Below the pieces are notes generated by a model that was not told where the DNA came from, did no database searches, and saw only the letters and a list, made by a program, of their open reading frames with translations. Source: Lingula anatina (lineage: Eukaryota; Brachiopoda; Lingulata; Lingulida; Lingulidae). Taken from it: DNA of 60,000 bases. The stretch covers positions 1,163,245 to 1,223,244 of the forward strand of contig NW_019774624.1 of the NCBI RefSeq assembly GCF_001039355.2, read 5' to 3'. Positions 1-24,108 of this stretch are shown here, in pieces (the stretch's first letter is position 1; every line of letters begins with the position of its first letter). A program made the translations under genes and the position numbers.

Positions 1-70
1 ATGCATTTACTGAAATATTTTGCTTATTATGTGAAATTGACAATTTGTTATTCCTTGACAGAAATTTCAG

Positions 71-727
71 TTTTTCTCCGTGAAACTGTCTGATGACATG
101 AAGGCAAAGTCATTTAACACAGATCAGAAAGTGAGCTTTTTTGTTGATGCATATGTAGTGATTATTATATACATAGTGAACTTAATAACAAAAATGTTCT
201 TTTCTTTCATGTATATAGAAAATTGAATATTGTGTCTGCTTAATAGTGTTCAGTTTGAAGATATTATGTTTGTTATTTTCAGTTTTACATAGACCCATAC
301 AAATTACTCCCACTAGAAAGGTTCCTACCCCAACCTAAAGGTGCTGGAGGAAGAGGCAGGGGTAGAGGTGGGAGAGGAGGAGGAAGAGGGGGTGGAAGAG
401 GAGGCAAGTATTGTTTGCAACAATTATGTTTAAAAGAAATGCTTACAATAACAGAACTGCCATCAGGAGAATAAACATGTAAATGCTTCAAAGCAGAGAA
501 GACTGCCAGTTTACCATTGTTGGAATAGATGTCAGAATGCTTAATTATATCTTGTGGCATTTATTTTAGGTGGCAGAGGAGGGAGAGGTGGCTTTGATCG
601 AGGTGGGCGAGGAGGTGGATTTCGTGGAGGCAGGGGAGGAGCACGAGGAGGATTTGGTAGAGGAGGAGGAGGGGGTGGATTTAGAGGAAGGGGAGGAGGT
701 GGATTCAGAGGAAGGGGTGGATATTGA
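71..727 (+). CDS. GAR1: GAR1, H/ACA ribonucleoprotein subunit 1 (3' part; 5' end lies before the window)
   Basis: Coding exons 71-130, 283-403 and 570-727 (stop TGA 725-727). GAR1 is a nucleolar core protein of H/ACA snoRNPs, which pseudouridylate rRNA, and of telomerase RNP. The first exon ([12 protein letters not shown]) and the second ([18 protein letters not shown]) match the conserved end of the GAR1 beta-barrel core. The rest is the Gly/Arg-rich (RGG) tail ending FRGRGGY. The intron 404-569 uses a GC-AG donor (GAG|GCAAGT). Only that donor restores the Gly-Arg frame in the last exon: the nearby GT four bases later would give a non-GAR frame. The RGG tail is normally an arginine-methylated RNA-binding tail in this family. 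The N-terminal half is upstream of the window. Identity is very secure. Confidence 0.93.
404..569 (+). other. GC-AG intron inside the GAR1 RGG tail
   Basis: The donor reads GAG|GCAAGTATT and the acceptor TTATTTTAG|GTGGC. Exon 283-403 is 40 codons plus one base, and the split codon G|GT gives glycine. GCAAGT is the classical strong GC donor context. The competing GT at 408 would shift the frame into Trp-Gln-Arg-Arg, so it is not the main donor. Confidence 0.8.
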
Positions 728-2499
728 AAGGACAAGGTGCCCCATTTTAAAGATGTGGACCTTTTTTAGGTATCAACAGCAAGAGATACATTTCCATACT
801 GCCATGGATAATCCTCTCGACTTATTTTATGAAATGACAACAAACCTCTGAAGTAGTTGATGAAGTACACCATTCTGTGCAGATAGTGGTGTGCAAATGG
901 AAGTGTAAGATATGAAAGTGATACAAATGGTCTTACTTTAGGAAACAATTGCTGCTGTTAGATGGAAAGAGTGAATATGCAAGGAATAGAGAAAAATAAT
1001 GAAGGGAATCATAGAGAATAACCTGTGGTCTCTTTAACATTGCTCCTCAGTTTTAATAATAGTAATGTTGTAATATCAGATTTCCAGCAATAGATGGAAG
1101 AATCTTGTATTTTTGTATGAAATATCATTTTACTGTAACTTGTACAAATGAAAGTAAAAAGTATCAATGAATTTTTTTTGTCTTTTTTGGAATGGCATAA
1201 CCCTCCCCACCCCACCCAACTTCCTTAATACTCTTGCCTCAAAACAATCCAGTAACGTGTATATTTTTTCCTGAAAATTTGTGAAGTTACACATGAAGTA
1301 TACTTATAAACAATAGTTTAAAATGGTATAAATGTTTATTTTTCTTCATAAAATATTACCTTATAGAACTGTTTATGGACTACAGATCTGATATCATTAA
1401 GCATTGTAATAACAATGTATTAATGTACATATTCTGGAAACAGTTTATCATTTAAAAAACATGTTACTTGAATTAACTAAGTCTCAAATTGATTATCTCA
1501 AAAGAAAAAAGTTGCCATCGTCTTTCTATTGAAAGTATAACAGACCTATGCTGATTCTTTAACTATGGATTTGTCTCTCAAAATAAATGTGGGATAAACA
1601 TGGCACTGTTAAACTCAATACATAAATGGTTAAGATTATTTTTTTAGTGTTTTTGTAATCGCATTAGTCATTCAATCAAATAAGCAGAATGGTAAAAAAA
1701 AAACGACTAGGAAATGTATCCTTCCTTGCAACAAATAAAACTGGTAACCCTAATTACATATACTCTTAACATTAGACTTCATAAATTTTGACTCTAAATA
1801 AGACTAAATATCAGGACTATTGGTAGATGAAAACAACATAAAACCAATAAGAGACTACAAAATTCTTATATAAAATAGCTCATTTATTAACTGATATTTC
1901 AAAAGCAAGTCCTAAATTGTCCAGTTTATTTACATGTGAAAAAATTGTATCAAAATTCTCTCTTATCTTAATGTTTCAATTTGATCTCATATGGCTCTCT
2001 CTCTATATGTGGTAGCTTTCAAAATATTGTGGAAATGGGAAGCAATATTAGTACAATGATAGTCAAACATCTTCAAACCAGCACCCTTCAGTAATGCACA
2101 TAACATTTAAATGATATTCAAAATATCTAACTACACAAGTATGATCTAGTACGTAAAGTCCATTATATATGAATGTTCTTTGTTTTAACTTCAGATATAC
2201 AACACTGAAATAGAATAATTTTCAATCAAAATTTATAGACCAGTTGTGATGGTCTTTAAATATTTTATCATAGGAAGACAATTATGTAATGGTCAACACT
2301 GAAAAAATTGCTAATTTATAGCAGTGCCTAAATATATGTTTGAAAAATATAATCCAATTTCTCAATTGTTATATATGAGTTTAATAATGAGTTTACAAAT
2401 CTAAACTTTTACACATTTTAAAAATACGTTAGCAAATGCAATAGAATTAATATCTCCTGAGTGTACAAATGTTTGGTGTTACAAATACTGGCTGGCTAA
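728..2499. other. Convergent 3' UTRs of GAR1 (+) and the RhoGAP gene (-)
   Basis: No ORF here looks coding. On the + strand AATAAA hexamers at 1582-1587 and 1734-1739 could end GAR1. On the - strand an AATAAA (plus-strand TTTATT at 1883-1888) could end the RhoGAP transcript, giving it about 600 bases of 3' UTR. The two transcripts appear to end within about 150-300 bases of each other. Confidence 0.5.
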
Positions 2500-5400
2500 C
2501 TACTGCAACTCATACTTCATCTGGTATTCTTGCAGTTGTGTCTGCAACTGCACCACTCTTTCCACAGTGTCTGCTCTTGCCACTCGTTCCAAGTCAATTT
2601 GAGCTTGCATATCTTGTATACGGAGGTCATGTTTGGATTTCATGTCTAGCAATTGTGCCTTAAGAGCTTGTATTTGTTCTTCATAGTCTGTTCGCTGTTT
2701 CACCAATTCATCTTTTAATGCCTTGACTTGAATCTGTAGTACCTCCTGTGAGGGTGTCACTTTCTCTGACATGAGACTGGCATGTCCGCGTGAAGTCCTG
2801 GGCTTTGGTTGAGGTGGTAATGTTGGCTTTTCATTTACCTCTGCCCCATTTTGATTATTCAACTTTGCACTATCATTTCCTTTGTCTCTTCTATTATCTA
2901 GACATAGTATAGCTTCATCATCAACATAAAATGTGGAGGACTGGTGATGCTTAGAAGACTGGTTGACCTCTTTGACTGGAGAAGGTGCTTGAACATCGCC
3001 TCCATCCTCATCAACGTCCAATTCTTCAGATGCCTCCCAACTCAGCACTTCATTGCTGTGACTGACTGGACGTTCACTGGACATGACTGCCAAAGGCTGC
3101 TGCTGTTCAGAATTACCAGAGAAATCAAGATCCAGCAAATCCATTGTGTGGGATGGTAAAGTGCTGATAGCCGATTGATGCTGACCAGTGGTCAACTGTT
3201 CGTTTATATTAAGCAGGTCCTCTGTTGGGACCAAGTCACCAGAGTCATTGTAGTCAAGGATGAAAATGTTATCAGCACGCTCAATCAAAATGTGAGCTAT
3301 TTGTTGTGTTAAAGTAGCATTCCCCATAAACCCAAAAGCAGTTGTGTCTTCACTCCTGGCAATATTGGGTCCAAGAACAGTGGCAAGATTGCTGATCCCC
3401 ATCTTGTTGACTTCTGAGTATCTGCTGACCTCTTGGAAGAAAGTACAGACATATTTGAGAAGATTGTAGTTAAATGGTGGAATTTCTTTCAGCAACTCTG
3501 CTGCTTTTTCTGTAGCCTCGTCTTCAAGTCCACACTGGAATTTAGAAGCTAAGCTAGCAAGCATCAGGAATTGGTCCCCTGGTATGAGTGGTTCTGGGAG
3601 CTCACGCAGGTACATCTTGAGCAACGAAGCAATGGAATGAACATCGACATTTTCTAGATCAAACTTGTCAGGTGCTTCACAAGTGTCAAACTTCTCCTTT
3701 AGTTCTTTCAAAACAGAAGATCTTCCTGGGAGTCTAAAAAGAAGGATAATTTTTACAAAAATTGATACTAATATCACAAAATGGTAGTAGATTCCAGATT
3801 CAAAGAAACATATCTAATTTACGACTAGTTCTGCACATTTTTGTTGACATGTTATGTGAAAAAGACAAGAGACATCCCATTAAATTTGGATATCAAACAG
3901 ATCATTTTGCAGTGCCTGTGCATGTATGTTTGTGCTCATGCATGGATGGAAAAATACCTAAATATTCCCTCTGTATCCAACCCATGCTCCCTAAGAAAAT
4001 CCACACATTTTCTCACTACATCAGGGACATGTCTGTTTGGAGGATGCTTCATGGTTTCTGGTAAACTCTGCCCAAATATACCTAAAACAAACAAGCACAT
4101 GTCTGTTTTAATGTTTTAAACTACCACTATTTATCACAGTATGACTCAATCTTTTCAATGGGGAAAATTATCAATTTTGCAGATACATAATTTCTGAATT
4201 ATTGAAAATATATTTCTGCGTAGCATCTGTGGTGCTTTTTCTGCATATAATAGAACTATAAGGTAGCCTGCTTTCAGTTTTGTTGTTACCACTCAATAGG
4301 AATGTTACCACTCATTTAGAATTTATGACTTGAAAAATACAGTATCTATAAAATTCACAATTGCTCCCACTGAAAAGATCGAGTTATTACTGTATATAAC
4401 ACTGTAAAAAATATAACAAGAGAAACATTAGCTTAATGTGTCAAATAGACATGAAATCAGCACAAACAGATTTATTTTCTATAATAGCAATGGACTTTTT
4501 CCATTTAAAATACAAATATTAACCCTTTACAATTGCATAACAATAAATATGAGATTGTATTTATAGCCTCAGATGGCAAACAAAAAACTACAATAACTAT
4601 AATACACTTACCACCTCCCTTGTAGCCATATATTACTCTTCTTACTACACTAATCCAAGATTGTCTATCTTCATCACTATCTGCCCAGAGTGGATAGGTT
4701 TCATGTGTTGTTGTCATGCGTGTCTGACCTGGGCCTAGGAAACCAGATAATATATGTTATAAGAGAACTGTAATATTGACCTAGTGTTGGGATAAAGTCA
4801 CTTGCTGGCAAGTTCTTTTTAAACTATATGAATAATTAAAAATATTCTTATGTACAGGGTGTTGTGGTACTGCATCCTTTTAAGAGAGCATTTCCAGAGA
4901 TTTAGATCGATCTTACAAGATCGACCTAACTCCCTGGGAGTTCACGTTAAATTGCAGTCAGCCAACCGCGCACGGAAGTAAATTACCCCCTAACAGCTTG
5001 CAGTAGGCGGGACAGACCTTTAAGCCGGATTATCTGACAGTAATCTTGTGAGACTCCCCACGGGGATAGATCGATCTAAAATCTATGGGAATGCACCCTT
5101 AGTCTGCAAGTACAGATTGTGAGTTATCACATGTATGTCTGAGACATCATGACTGTCACAGATATAGGGAAACTGCCTGTCCAACAGTTTATGACTTCTC
5201 AAAATGCCAGAGGACCTGGAAGATTTTTGATATCACAGGTCCTCTAGACTGACAAGGTTCATGTGTGGGAGAACCTGCAGATTTTTCGTAGTGCAGGTCC
5301 TCCAGACCTTCAGTATCTGCAAATTTTATCCCATGTCTGAAGACTTTCTATATATAGTTAAAAAACTGAAAGTTTAAGTATTGACATCACCTGTCGTGTG

Positions 5401-6152
5401 CCCCTGTGGCAACTAGTCACCAAAGTATGAACAAGCACTGCAAACTTTCAATTTTATATTCAGGGTAAAAGTATAACATTTGATTGCTCAATATATATGA
5501 ATACAATAAATCAAGTAAACTGACATGTTAAGTTATGCTGGTTATTATAAACAAAACTATATTTCCATGTAAGTATGTTGTTTCATCTAGAAAATGTTAG
5601 GTTTAACAAAATATGAAGACTCCAATGTTAAAATATTCATGCTTTCGATCCAGCAATTACATCTTCCACCACACAGTGGCTATATTGACTCTTTGTACCA
5701 CAAATATTTCCATGGCTTTCACATATGGATTACAAAACTGATTTAAAATATTCAATCATTCAAGCTTTGACTTGAATGACAAGAATACTAAATATCTTAC
5801 CAGGGATCACCTCCAAAAGATACTTCCCAGGATCATCAAAGTTGTAAGGAATTTCCTTGATTCTGTTTCCAGGAAGAAAGATCTGTCCCATGAGCTTACT
5901 CTGATCTTCCTTAGTGTAGTAATACAAGAAATGACCCCTGAGAACAAACCATCTCTTCTGCCAGTTTTTCACCAAACCACCTTGTTTCCTTAGCCAACCT
6001 GACTTGAGGATGTTCTGTGAGGAGTTGGGGCTGAGTGGGGGTACAGGGGGAGCAGGTGCCTGTCTGGAAGGCTTCAGCCCAGCAGAAGCTCTATCTCCAA
6101 GAGTTTTAAGAAATGAGCGCTGCCTCTGAGGAGTTGCTGCAGCTCCTGACAT
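2500..6152 (-). CDS. PH and RhoGAP domain protein, ARHGAP22/24/25-like
   Basis: Four coding exons on the minus strand: 5801-6152, 4612-4734, 3958-4081, 2500-3733. The phases (0-1, 1-1, 1-2, 2-0) balance to 610 residues. The family switches off Rac/Rho-type GTPases at membranes and actin structures. In order: a basic, Pro-rich N terminus (PAPPVPPLSP); a PH domain at about 47-155 (SGWLRKQGG, WQKRWFVLRG, ending DRQSWISVVRR); a RhoGAP domain at about 162-340, starting IFGQSL, with the arginine finger in EGIFRLPGR (residue about 200) and LPEPLIP, VLGPNI; an acidic/Ser-rich linker; and a C-terminal coiled coil over the last 80 or so residues (VKALKDELVKQRTDYEEQIQ). This order and length fit vertebrate ARHGAP22/24/25, but the exact paralogue is not assigned. 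An acceptor at 6160/6161, eight bases before the ATG, implies an upstream 5' UTR exon. Confidence 0.9.
4883..5099. mobile_element. 217-bp MITE with TA target duplication in a RhoGAP intron
   Basis: The ends are imperfect inverted repeats of about 31 bp. The left starts AGAGAGCATTTCCAGAG and runs to GATCGATCT. The right, read on the minus strand, starts AGGGTGCATTCCCATAG and runs to GATCGATCT. The element is flanked by TA at 4881-4882 and 5100-5101. It is richer in G+C and CpG than the surrounding intron and has no coding capacity. Tc1/mariner-type cut-and-paste is inferred from the TA target only. Confidence 0.55.
5210..5307. repeat. Two tandem 39-40 bp copies, each with inverted ends
   Basis: Copies lie at 5210-5249 and 5269-5307. 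Each starts GAGGACCTG or GAGAACCTG, contains a GATTTTT core, and ends CAGGTCCTC(T/C)AGAC, so each can fold into a hairpin. They lie about 110 bp beyond the TA-flanked MITE, in the same intron of the RhoGAP gene. Confidence 0.6.
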
Positions 6153-6160
6153 CTTACCTG

Positions 6161-9100
6161 GAATGGAAAAGTGCCATATGACTTAATTTTTTACAAGACA
6201 TATTGCTGCTAAACTTTAAGAGATAGTAAATAGATAACTTAAGCTTTTTTCTTCTGACTTTTCCAACAAAGGCATTGGATTTACTGCATAAATATGACCT
6301 AATTTTACAAAGGCTGACACCTGATACACCATGCAGGTTATCTGAATTAATAATGCTGAAACCTGGATATCTAGTGATTATAAATATTTTATCTTGGTTA
6401 CAAAATGGAATTATTATATGGATTGCTTTCACTATGTTTGAAAACATCAATTGAGCTCTAAAAACTATACTGAAACTGATCTTTTTTCTTAAGGGTATAT
6501 ATTTTATTATGCATATATGTGAAGTTTTGCTTCTATTATTTAATAGCAACTATGGCATATATGTAATATACATAAGTCCTAAATTTAAAAACAATTACAA
6601 ATTCACTTTATTTTGACAAAAAATACCTCCGATCACTTTTTCAGAGAGTAATAATAGTAGTAGTAGTGGCAGTAGTACTTATTTATTTCAGAAGAGATAT
6701 ACAATTTTATAACACTAAATATGCTATCAGAGAAAAAAATCTTCTCCAAAATAAAAAAAGACACCCTAGACCACTGTAACAAACTGTAATAAACATTTAA
6801 AAGATGCAAAAAACTACAATAAACATTTAAAAATTGTAAAGTGTAATAATCATTTAGAAAATATTTAACTTAAAGACAGAAAATGGCAATTTCTAACTAA
6901 TTCAAAGTCCATTATGGGAAGAGTCAGTACATTTAGCATATACATTGTGGCAGATCTCCTGTTCCCAAAAAGCTGATATAGATACAAATTTCATTTTTGG
7001 ATAGGTACAATGGCACAGGATTATGATATCAGGCACTGTCTGAATCATTTGACTTAAAATGTAATATTTTGTATAATATTCACAGTCTCAGAACAACTAT
7101 ACAAAGGAAGCCATAAATGCAAATGTTACTTTATCAGCTTGTCGACTCTTAAGCAGTACTTATCACATTCACAGTCCAAGATCCAATACAATGACAATGT
7201 TAATTGTCAATGTGGTTAAACTTAAATGAATGAACATTAAATTTTTATTCTAATTCTACAGTCTAAACGAAACGCATACTAAGAGTTGGACATTCAATAT
7301 CAATTTTGTTCTAAATATAAAATCATTGTCAGGATGCAATCAGACAAAACTAACCTGCTCAGTGGTGAATCTCCAATCAATTTTGTAAACAACATTTAAT
7401 CACTGCAGTTCGATGTATTCAGTCATCTCTGTTGACTCACATCTTCCGTATTTCCTACACATGAATTGATGACGTCATCCGTGAAGGTCAAAAAGCCGGT
7501 CTATTTTTTAATATTTCTTAATAATATGAGCGTCAATAAGATATCTGATTGTTGCAAATAGCATATTTGTCCAAATAAAGCCATCTTCTTTAATGCGTAT
7601 TCAATATATTTCCAATAAATATTTCTCCAACAGCACAAAAAGTGATGACGTAGACACACACTATGATAAATTTACCCAGAAATGGTTTTGCGAATTCCCA
7701 GTAAATATTTTAGGAGAGAAATGGTTATCACACAGATGCCTATATAACTTGCAGGTTATTCCAGAATATTAACAAAAAGGTAAGCTTAAGATTAAGATAT
7801 AGCTAGGGCTCTTCTTTTAATATCTAATATATATCCAGGATGGGAATCGCAACACCGAGTGAAACTAGTTAAACGCGAAAGTAGTGGCAGCAGCGGCACC
7901 GTCGACAGGACTATCATCAGTATCACTATAGTAGTAACAGTATATGTAGATGATTATATTAGTTATAAGTGCAGGGGTTTACAAACACAGATAACCCAAC
8001 AGTATCGTAGTGGAGACATTCTTGGCAATCGACCGAACTTGACAGACTGTCGGTGTCAAAGGCAAACTGACAGTGGTCGGATTGGCAAGAAGAAATTGTT
8101 GTGCCACTGTGCCAACTTTGACTGAAGACGATATTGTACTTTTTAAAAATTCTTAATACATATGAAAAAATCTTCATATGCGTCTTGTTTATTTTTAAAA
8201 ATGACATCCCCTTTTCTGAAACGTTTTTTTTCTCCGTACATATCAACCGAGGTGGGACTTTTCAAAGTTGTGGACTTGGCTCTGTATCTTCATAGGGATC
8301 CACCAAGAGTAGATTAAAAATTTCTATTATACTTTCAAGAATATGTCAGTGATGAAGTAGTTAGATAAATTAATACCTAAGTCCTTTGTCATTTGATAGT
8401 TAAACATAAGTTGGTGGTGTTTAACAGGTATAACATCTCTCTCAGATTGCAGCTGAACAAATTTTGCCTCAATACTATGTACAGTTGGGATGACTGTCAT
8501 TTTATTGTATTTTAAGCAGTAAGTTGATAATGAATTAAAATATTTATAAAATATTCATAAAAGGGCACAGATCAAATACTTTCCAGTAAACCGGTAGTGT
8601 ATTCTTGGGGTGGTGATTGCTTGAACAGAGTATCTTGCCAGGTATTCTTTGTTCTTTTTTATCATCACCCAGTTTATCCAACCCCAATTTGATCAATACA
8701 AAATATAAAGTTACAAGCCCAACATGGTCAATATGAAAAATAAAATTTTAAAGTAATGACAATGGTTCTGTACATTTAGAATAACAACCTAAGAAAGTTT
8801 CACATTAAAAGTGAGGTATCAAATCTTTTTTATGGCAAGGTTTTTATTGATGGCTGCTTGTTTATATGAAAACAAAATATATTAATTTGCACTTGTAATG
8901 TGATTTTACTTTAAGGTTTGTACAGAGTACTTTGCACTTTTGTTATCACAATCAAGTACATGGAGAAGGGAACCTCTTGGCTTTACTTAACAATGATGTG
9001 CACTCAAGGATGCTGTTTCAAAGTTTTATAAAAAACATTTTACACTGAAGTGGATTGATAGTTGATCATTTATCATATCACACAAAGATAAATTAAAGAT

Positions 9101-10201
9101 ACTGTATATTTTACTGTTTCTTATGCTTATTAATGCTAATGTTGATTAAACTGAAATATTTTGTGAACAGTAAAATTCTGTGTATATTATCCTATTATAA
9201 TACACTTAAGATATAGACCCAACCATTCATAGTCAATTGTTTCTCATGATCGGCATTCAAACATTGCAGCAACCTTTTATGTATTTTGCTTATTTATGCT
9301 TCAGTGAGATAGAGGAAGTGTAAACCATATGAATATTGCATCAGTAAATGCAGGTAGAAAAAGAAACTATTCAGCTGTTGAAGTTAGCTGAGAGTATCAC
9401 TTGATAGGACCAGTTATTTGTGAAGGCTGGACTTGAAATTGCTGCATCATGATACACCTGTTTCGATACATAATTTTTTTCATTTGGCCTATTTTAGTGT
9501 TCATGACTTTTGAGTTGGTTTTTGTTGAATCAGTTAACCTTTATACCATATTTGCCATATGGTTGAAAGGCATTACATGAAAAATGGGTAATTTACTTCT
9601 TTATAAACATTCTAAAACATTGTGCACACTAAAGACTTTATAGGTAAAATAAAACAATATATCAATGAATCATAAAAATATTTCAATCCAATTATTGATA
9701 TTGTTGTTGTTATTTTGGAGTATTGCAAAATTTTTATTATAAAAACTGTTACTTTTCATTTATCCGTCTTTGATGAGATACAGGTAGAAAACATTGACGT
9801 TTTATGTGGGCTGACCTGTTTCAGACACTGCTTTTAATCCCATTGTAAAACTGACATTGGAAAAGATAATTGAGCCAATTTCCCTCTACTTGCTTAAAAT
9901 GTGAATGCAATGAAAAGATTAGCTGAGATTGTTTAAAGAAGTAAAGAAGTATGCACTGCATGAGCTATTATATTTCATACCCAAACTTGCAAAGCTTTTA
10001 CCTTACCTGGCTATTCAGATTAAGTGTTTACATGATACAATATCTAATAATCTTCACTTTTCTCTTTTTGGGAAACTATTAATTTATTAAGCATGATCAT
10101 GTTATTGTGCATAATTTGACCTTGTAAGCCATGACAATTTTTACACATTTATTATTAGCAACATAATGCATTGTATTAATGACTCTCACTTTTTTTTTCA
10201 G
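6161..10201. other. Head-to-head intergenic region between the RhoGAP gene and JNK
   Basis: About 4 kb with no recognisable coding exon. A possible minus-strand 5' UTR exon of the RhoGAP gene ends CTGAGCAG|GTTAGT at 7355. It could splice to the acceptor at 6160/6161. A CRE lies at 7470. A CpG-containing stretch at about 7840-8130 (for example CGAAAGTAGTGGCAGCAGCGG) contrasts with the AT-rich surroundings and may hold the JNK 5' UTR exon or promoter. The remainder is AT-rich with short trinucleotide runs (TAG/TAA near 6650-6675). Confidence 0.4.
7470..7477. promoter_or_regulatory. Perfect CRE (TGACGTCA) in the RhoGAP/JNK intergenic region
   Basis: The palindromic CREB/ATF site TGACGTCA sits in the context GATGACGTCATCCG. 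It lies just upstream (minus strand) of the candidate RhoGAP 5' UTR exon ending at 7355, and roughly 370 bp before the CpG-containing block that may start JNK. The same 12 bases TGACGTCATCCG recur before the QRICH2-like gene at 23752. Confidence 0.5.
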
Positions 10202-21624
<11,423 letters not shown>

Positions 21625-22263
21625 TCCTAGATTTGAGGGCCTATACAGATAATGAATGTGCTGTACAGGCTTGCAAACTCATAAGGATACAGATAAAAGG
21701 GATAGTGTGGGTACAGTGCAAGCAGGCAGGCAACCTGCTGTGAGTACAGGCCTGGGGACTGGGGTGGTTTTTAAAAGCAAGATAGGAATAGTATACATCA
21801 AGGAAATGACAATTTCTATCATGCTGTGAGTGATTTGTACCCTTCAAGTGACCAGCTCTATTGAAGTTCTCTGTGATGAACTTTTCACAGTATGGATATG
21901 TTTAAAAATGATTCACTAAGTTGTTGTTGACTTGCTAAGATTCAGGCATTTATGAATATATTTAAAAGATGGCAGCATCTTACAGTTTCAAGTGCGTTGA
22001 GGTTTTCTAATGCTTTGCTTCATGACTTGAGTGCATAGAACTTCAGAGGGATATGATTCTAAATGATGATGATGAACAAAAAAATGTAAACTTAAAAAAC
22101 ATATAATTTGCAGAGATAAAAAATGAAGTCTGTAAACAAAAATGGTTTGTGTAAGTGGGATATAATTGTGTTTTTTGTTGTATTAAAGTCAAGATTGTGA
22201 AACAACAGAATAATTTGAAAGTCCAGTTTGGTTATGAAATTTACATTTTGAAAGGGTTTTGTT

Positions 22264-22319
22264 GTTTGTTGTCTACCCACAAAAATATTCAATTTTGTTG
22301 TCTACCCACAAAAATATTC
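22264..22319 (+). repeat. Tandem 27-bp duplication in the JNK 3' UTR
   Basis: Two near-identical copies of TTTGTTGTCTACCCACAAAA... (22264-22290 and 22293-22319) differ at the first base and are separated by AA (period 29). Confidence 0.85.
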
Positions 22320-23751
22320 CATAGGTTAATAGTGCCAAGTTGCTCCACTGACATTTCAGCTGCATACAGTGCAAACCTCAGTTCTTAGAAGTCTTCCTGC
22401 ATATTATTTATTCATTTAAAGAAGGAAAATGCACTGAAAGGTGCAAAAATTATTTTAGTTTTGCATGTCTCTTTTTTGTCTGTTCCATGTCCTAGCACAC
22501 AGCAAGTTTGCCCTCCTGAAATGGAATGTAATTTTTGCATTAAATTTTCTAATTTCTGAACTGGTTTGCAGGCAGCATGTCGAAGAAAACTGTGTTGGTT
22601 CTTTATAATTTGTGACTAAAATTTCTCATTACAAATTAAAGCAGTTGCATATGTTTTGTGTTACTTTTTTGCCTGGAATTTGATTACACACCAAATTTTT
22701 AGAAAGTTCAGGAATACTGGAGCATTTTCAAATTTTTAGAAAAAATGTTAATGCACTCCAATCTAGCTCTGATGTTGTGGTGGACAGGGATTAAATGGAA
22801 TATAAATGTTACAGATAAATTTTGTAAAAGAACACACTTCTTTGTCCATCTTCTTTTTCACTGCCTTACAATTGATCACATGTGATGTCTGCTTTCTTTG
22901 CAGGCCACCACTGAAATTCAATAAATTGAGTCTGCATTTTCAGGGGACTTGGTATTTTTGTTTGGTTTTTCACCATGCTTGTTAAGTCTCAGTATGTTAC
23001 AAAATGACACAATGTACATCATAGTGAAAGTGTAGTTAATATGCCAAACATTTGAATAACCCTTCAAATGAGAATTTCAAAGACCTGCAGTTTTAATGTT
23101 GTTGTTATAATAGTGCAGGATTTGGATTGTGAACATAGACAAAATGAAAGTAAAAAGGTATTATTCGTTAAAAGAGAACTCTAAAATAGCATTCTCTTGA
23201 ATAATTAATTATTGACCAATAATTTAATTGTTGATTAAAGCTTAAATCTCAACTAATAACAGCAGCGAATTTTAAAACCTGCGGGAATTAGTGTTGTAAA
23301 TTATGTAGCAATTTGCATTCTGGACCTGCTTTAATTCAACTCTGTTGCAATCATGATTGTGTTTGAGGAGCCCTTTTGTATGCATATGAAGAAGTAGAGG
23401 GGAAGGGCATACCCAGCAGGATCCAACAAAAATGTTTAAGATTTTAACGCAAAAAAGCCCCCAGCTCCACCCTGTTTTAGTTAATTTTATTATTTATGAA
23501 AAGTTTAGGCTTGGTTTGCAGTTAAAATTAACAAAAACATGCATCACTTTTTCATTTTGAGCTGAATTTTGGACATTCATATTTGTAAAAAAAAAAGCTT
23601 TTAAGATTTATTGAAACAGTTGTCAATTTTAATTTTTATTAAAATGACACGTGTGTAATAGCACTCGTCTTTTTACCTGATGACCGCTCCGCCTGTGTTC
23701 ATAGAGTGGTAATTCTTTTCTCCCTGGAGGTAAGAATATTTTCGCGGGATG

Positions 23752-23759
23752 TGACGTCA
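23752..23759. promoter_or_regulatory. Perfect CRE (TGACGTCA) upstream of the QRICH2-like gene
   Basis: TGACGTCA in the context GGGATGTGACGTCATCCGC lies 350 bp before the ATG. A 12-bp match (TGACGTCATCCG) to the site at 7470 suggests a recurrent promoter element. RFX- and CREB-type sites are both known at ciliary and housekeeping promoters, but only the CRE is directly visible here. Confidence 0.5.
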
Positions 23760-24108
23760 TCCGCTTCATGTTGTCAAGAACAACCCGTCTGTGTTTGTAT
23801 TTCTCCGACGAAATAGTTCACTACGATTATCATTATTACCAAAGTTAGAATTAAAGTTAAACTTATTTATGAAGGAAACAGTTTATTTATGGTTATAAGA
23901 TTATGTCTCATCATATATCTTAACGTATATTGGATAATCTGAAATTTAAAAACAACTTGGCAACTGCGGAGGACCATCTAAACAGGAGTGACAAGGCCGA
24001 CACCACTGCTCATCATGTGGGTTTGATAATTTCGTGTTATACAGGCCCACACAGATCACATTGACAGCTTTGATACAGCCACCAATACTGCCGGAGTGAA
24101 GGAGCAAA

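Larger units (their letters stand above)
21625..24108 (+). other. JNK 3' UTR and upstream region of the QRICH2-like gene
   Basis: AATAAA at 22920-22925 is a candidate JNK polyadenylation signal, giving a 1.3-kb 3' UTR. A 27-bp direct duplication lies at 22264-22319. From about 23690 the sequence becomes CpG-containing, with a CRE at 23752. It probably contains the transcription start and the leader of the downstream gene, whose ATG is at 24109. Confidence 0.5.

Noticed and set aside
24018-24041. A tiny intron in the leader of the QRICH2-like gene (GTGGGTTTG...TTATACAG)
   Set aside because: At about 25-30 nt it is too short for a normal spliceosomal intron in animals.
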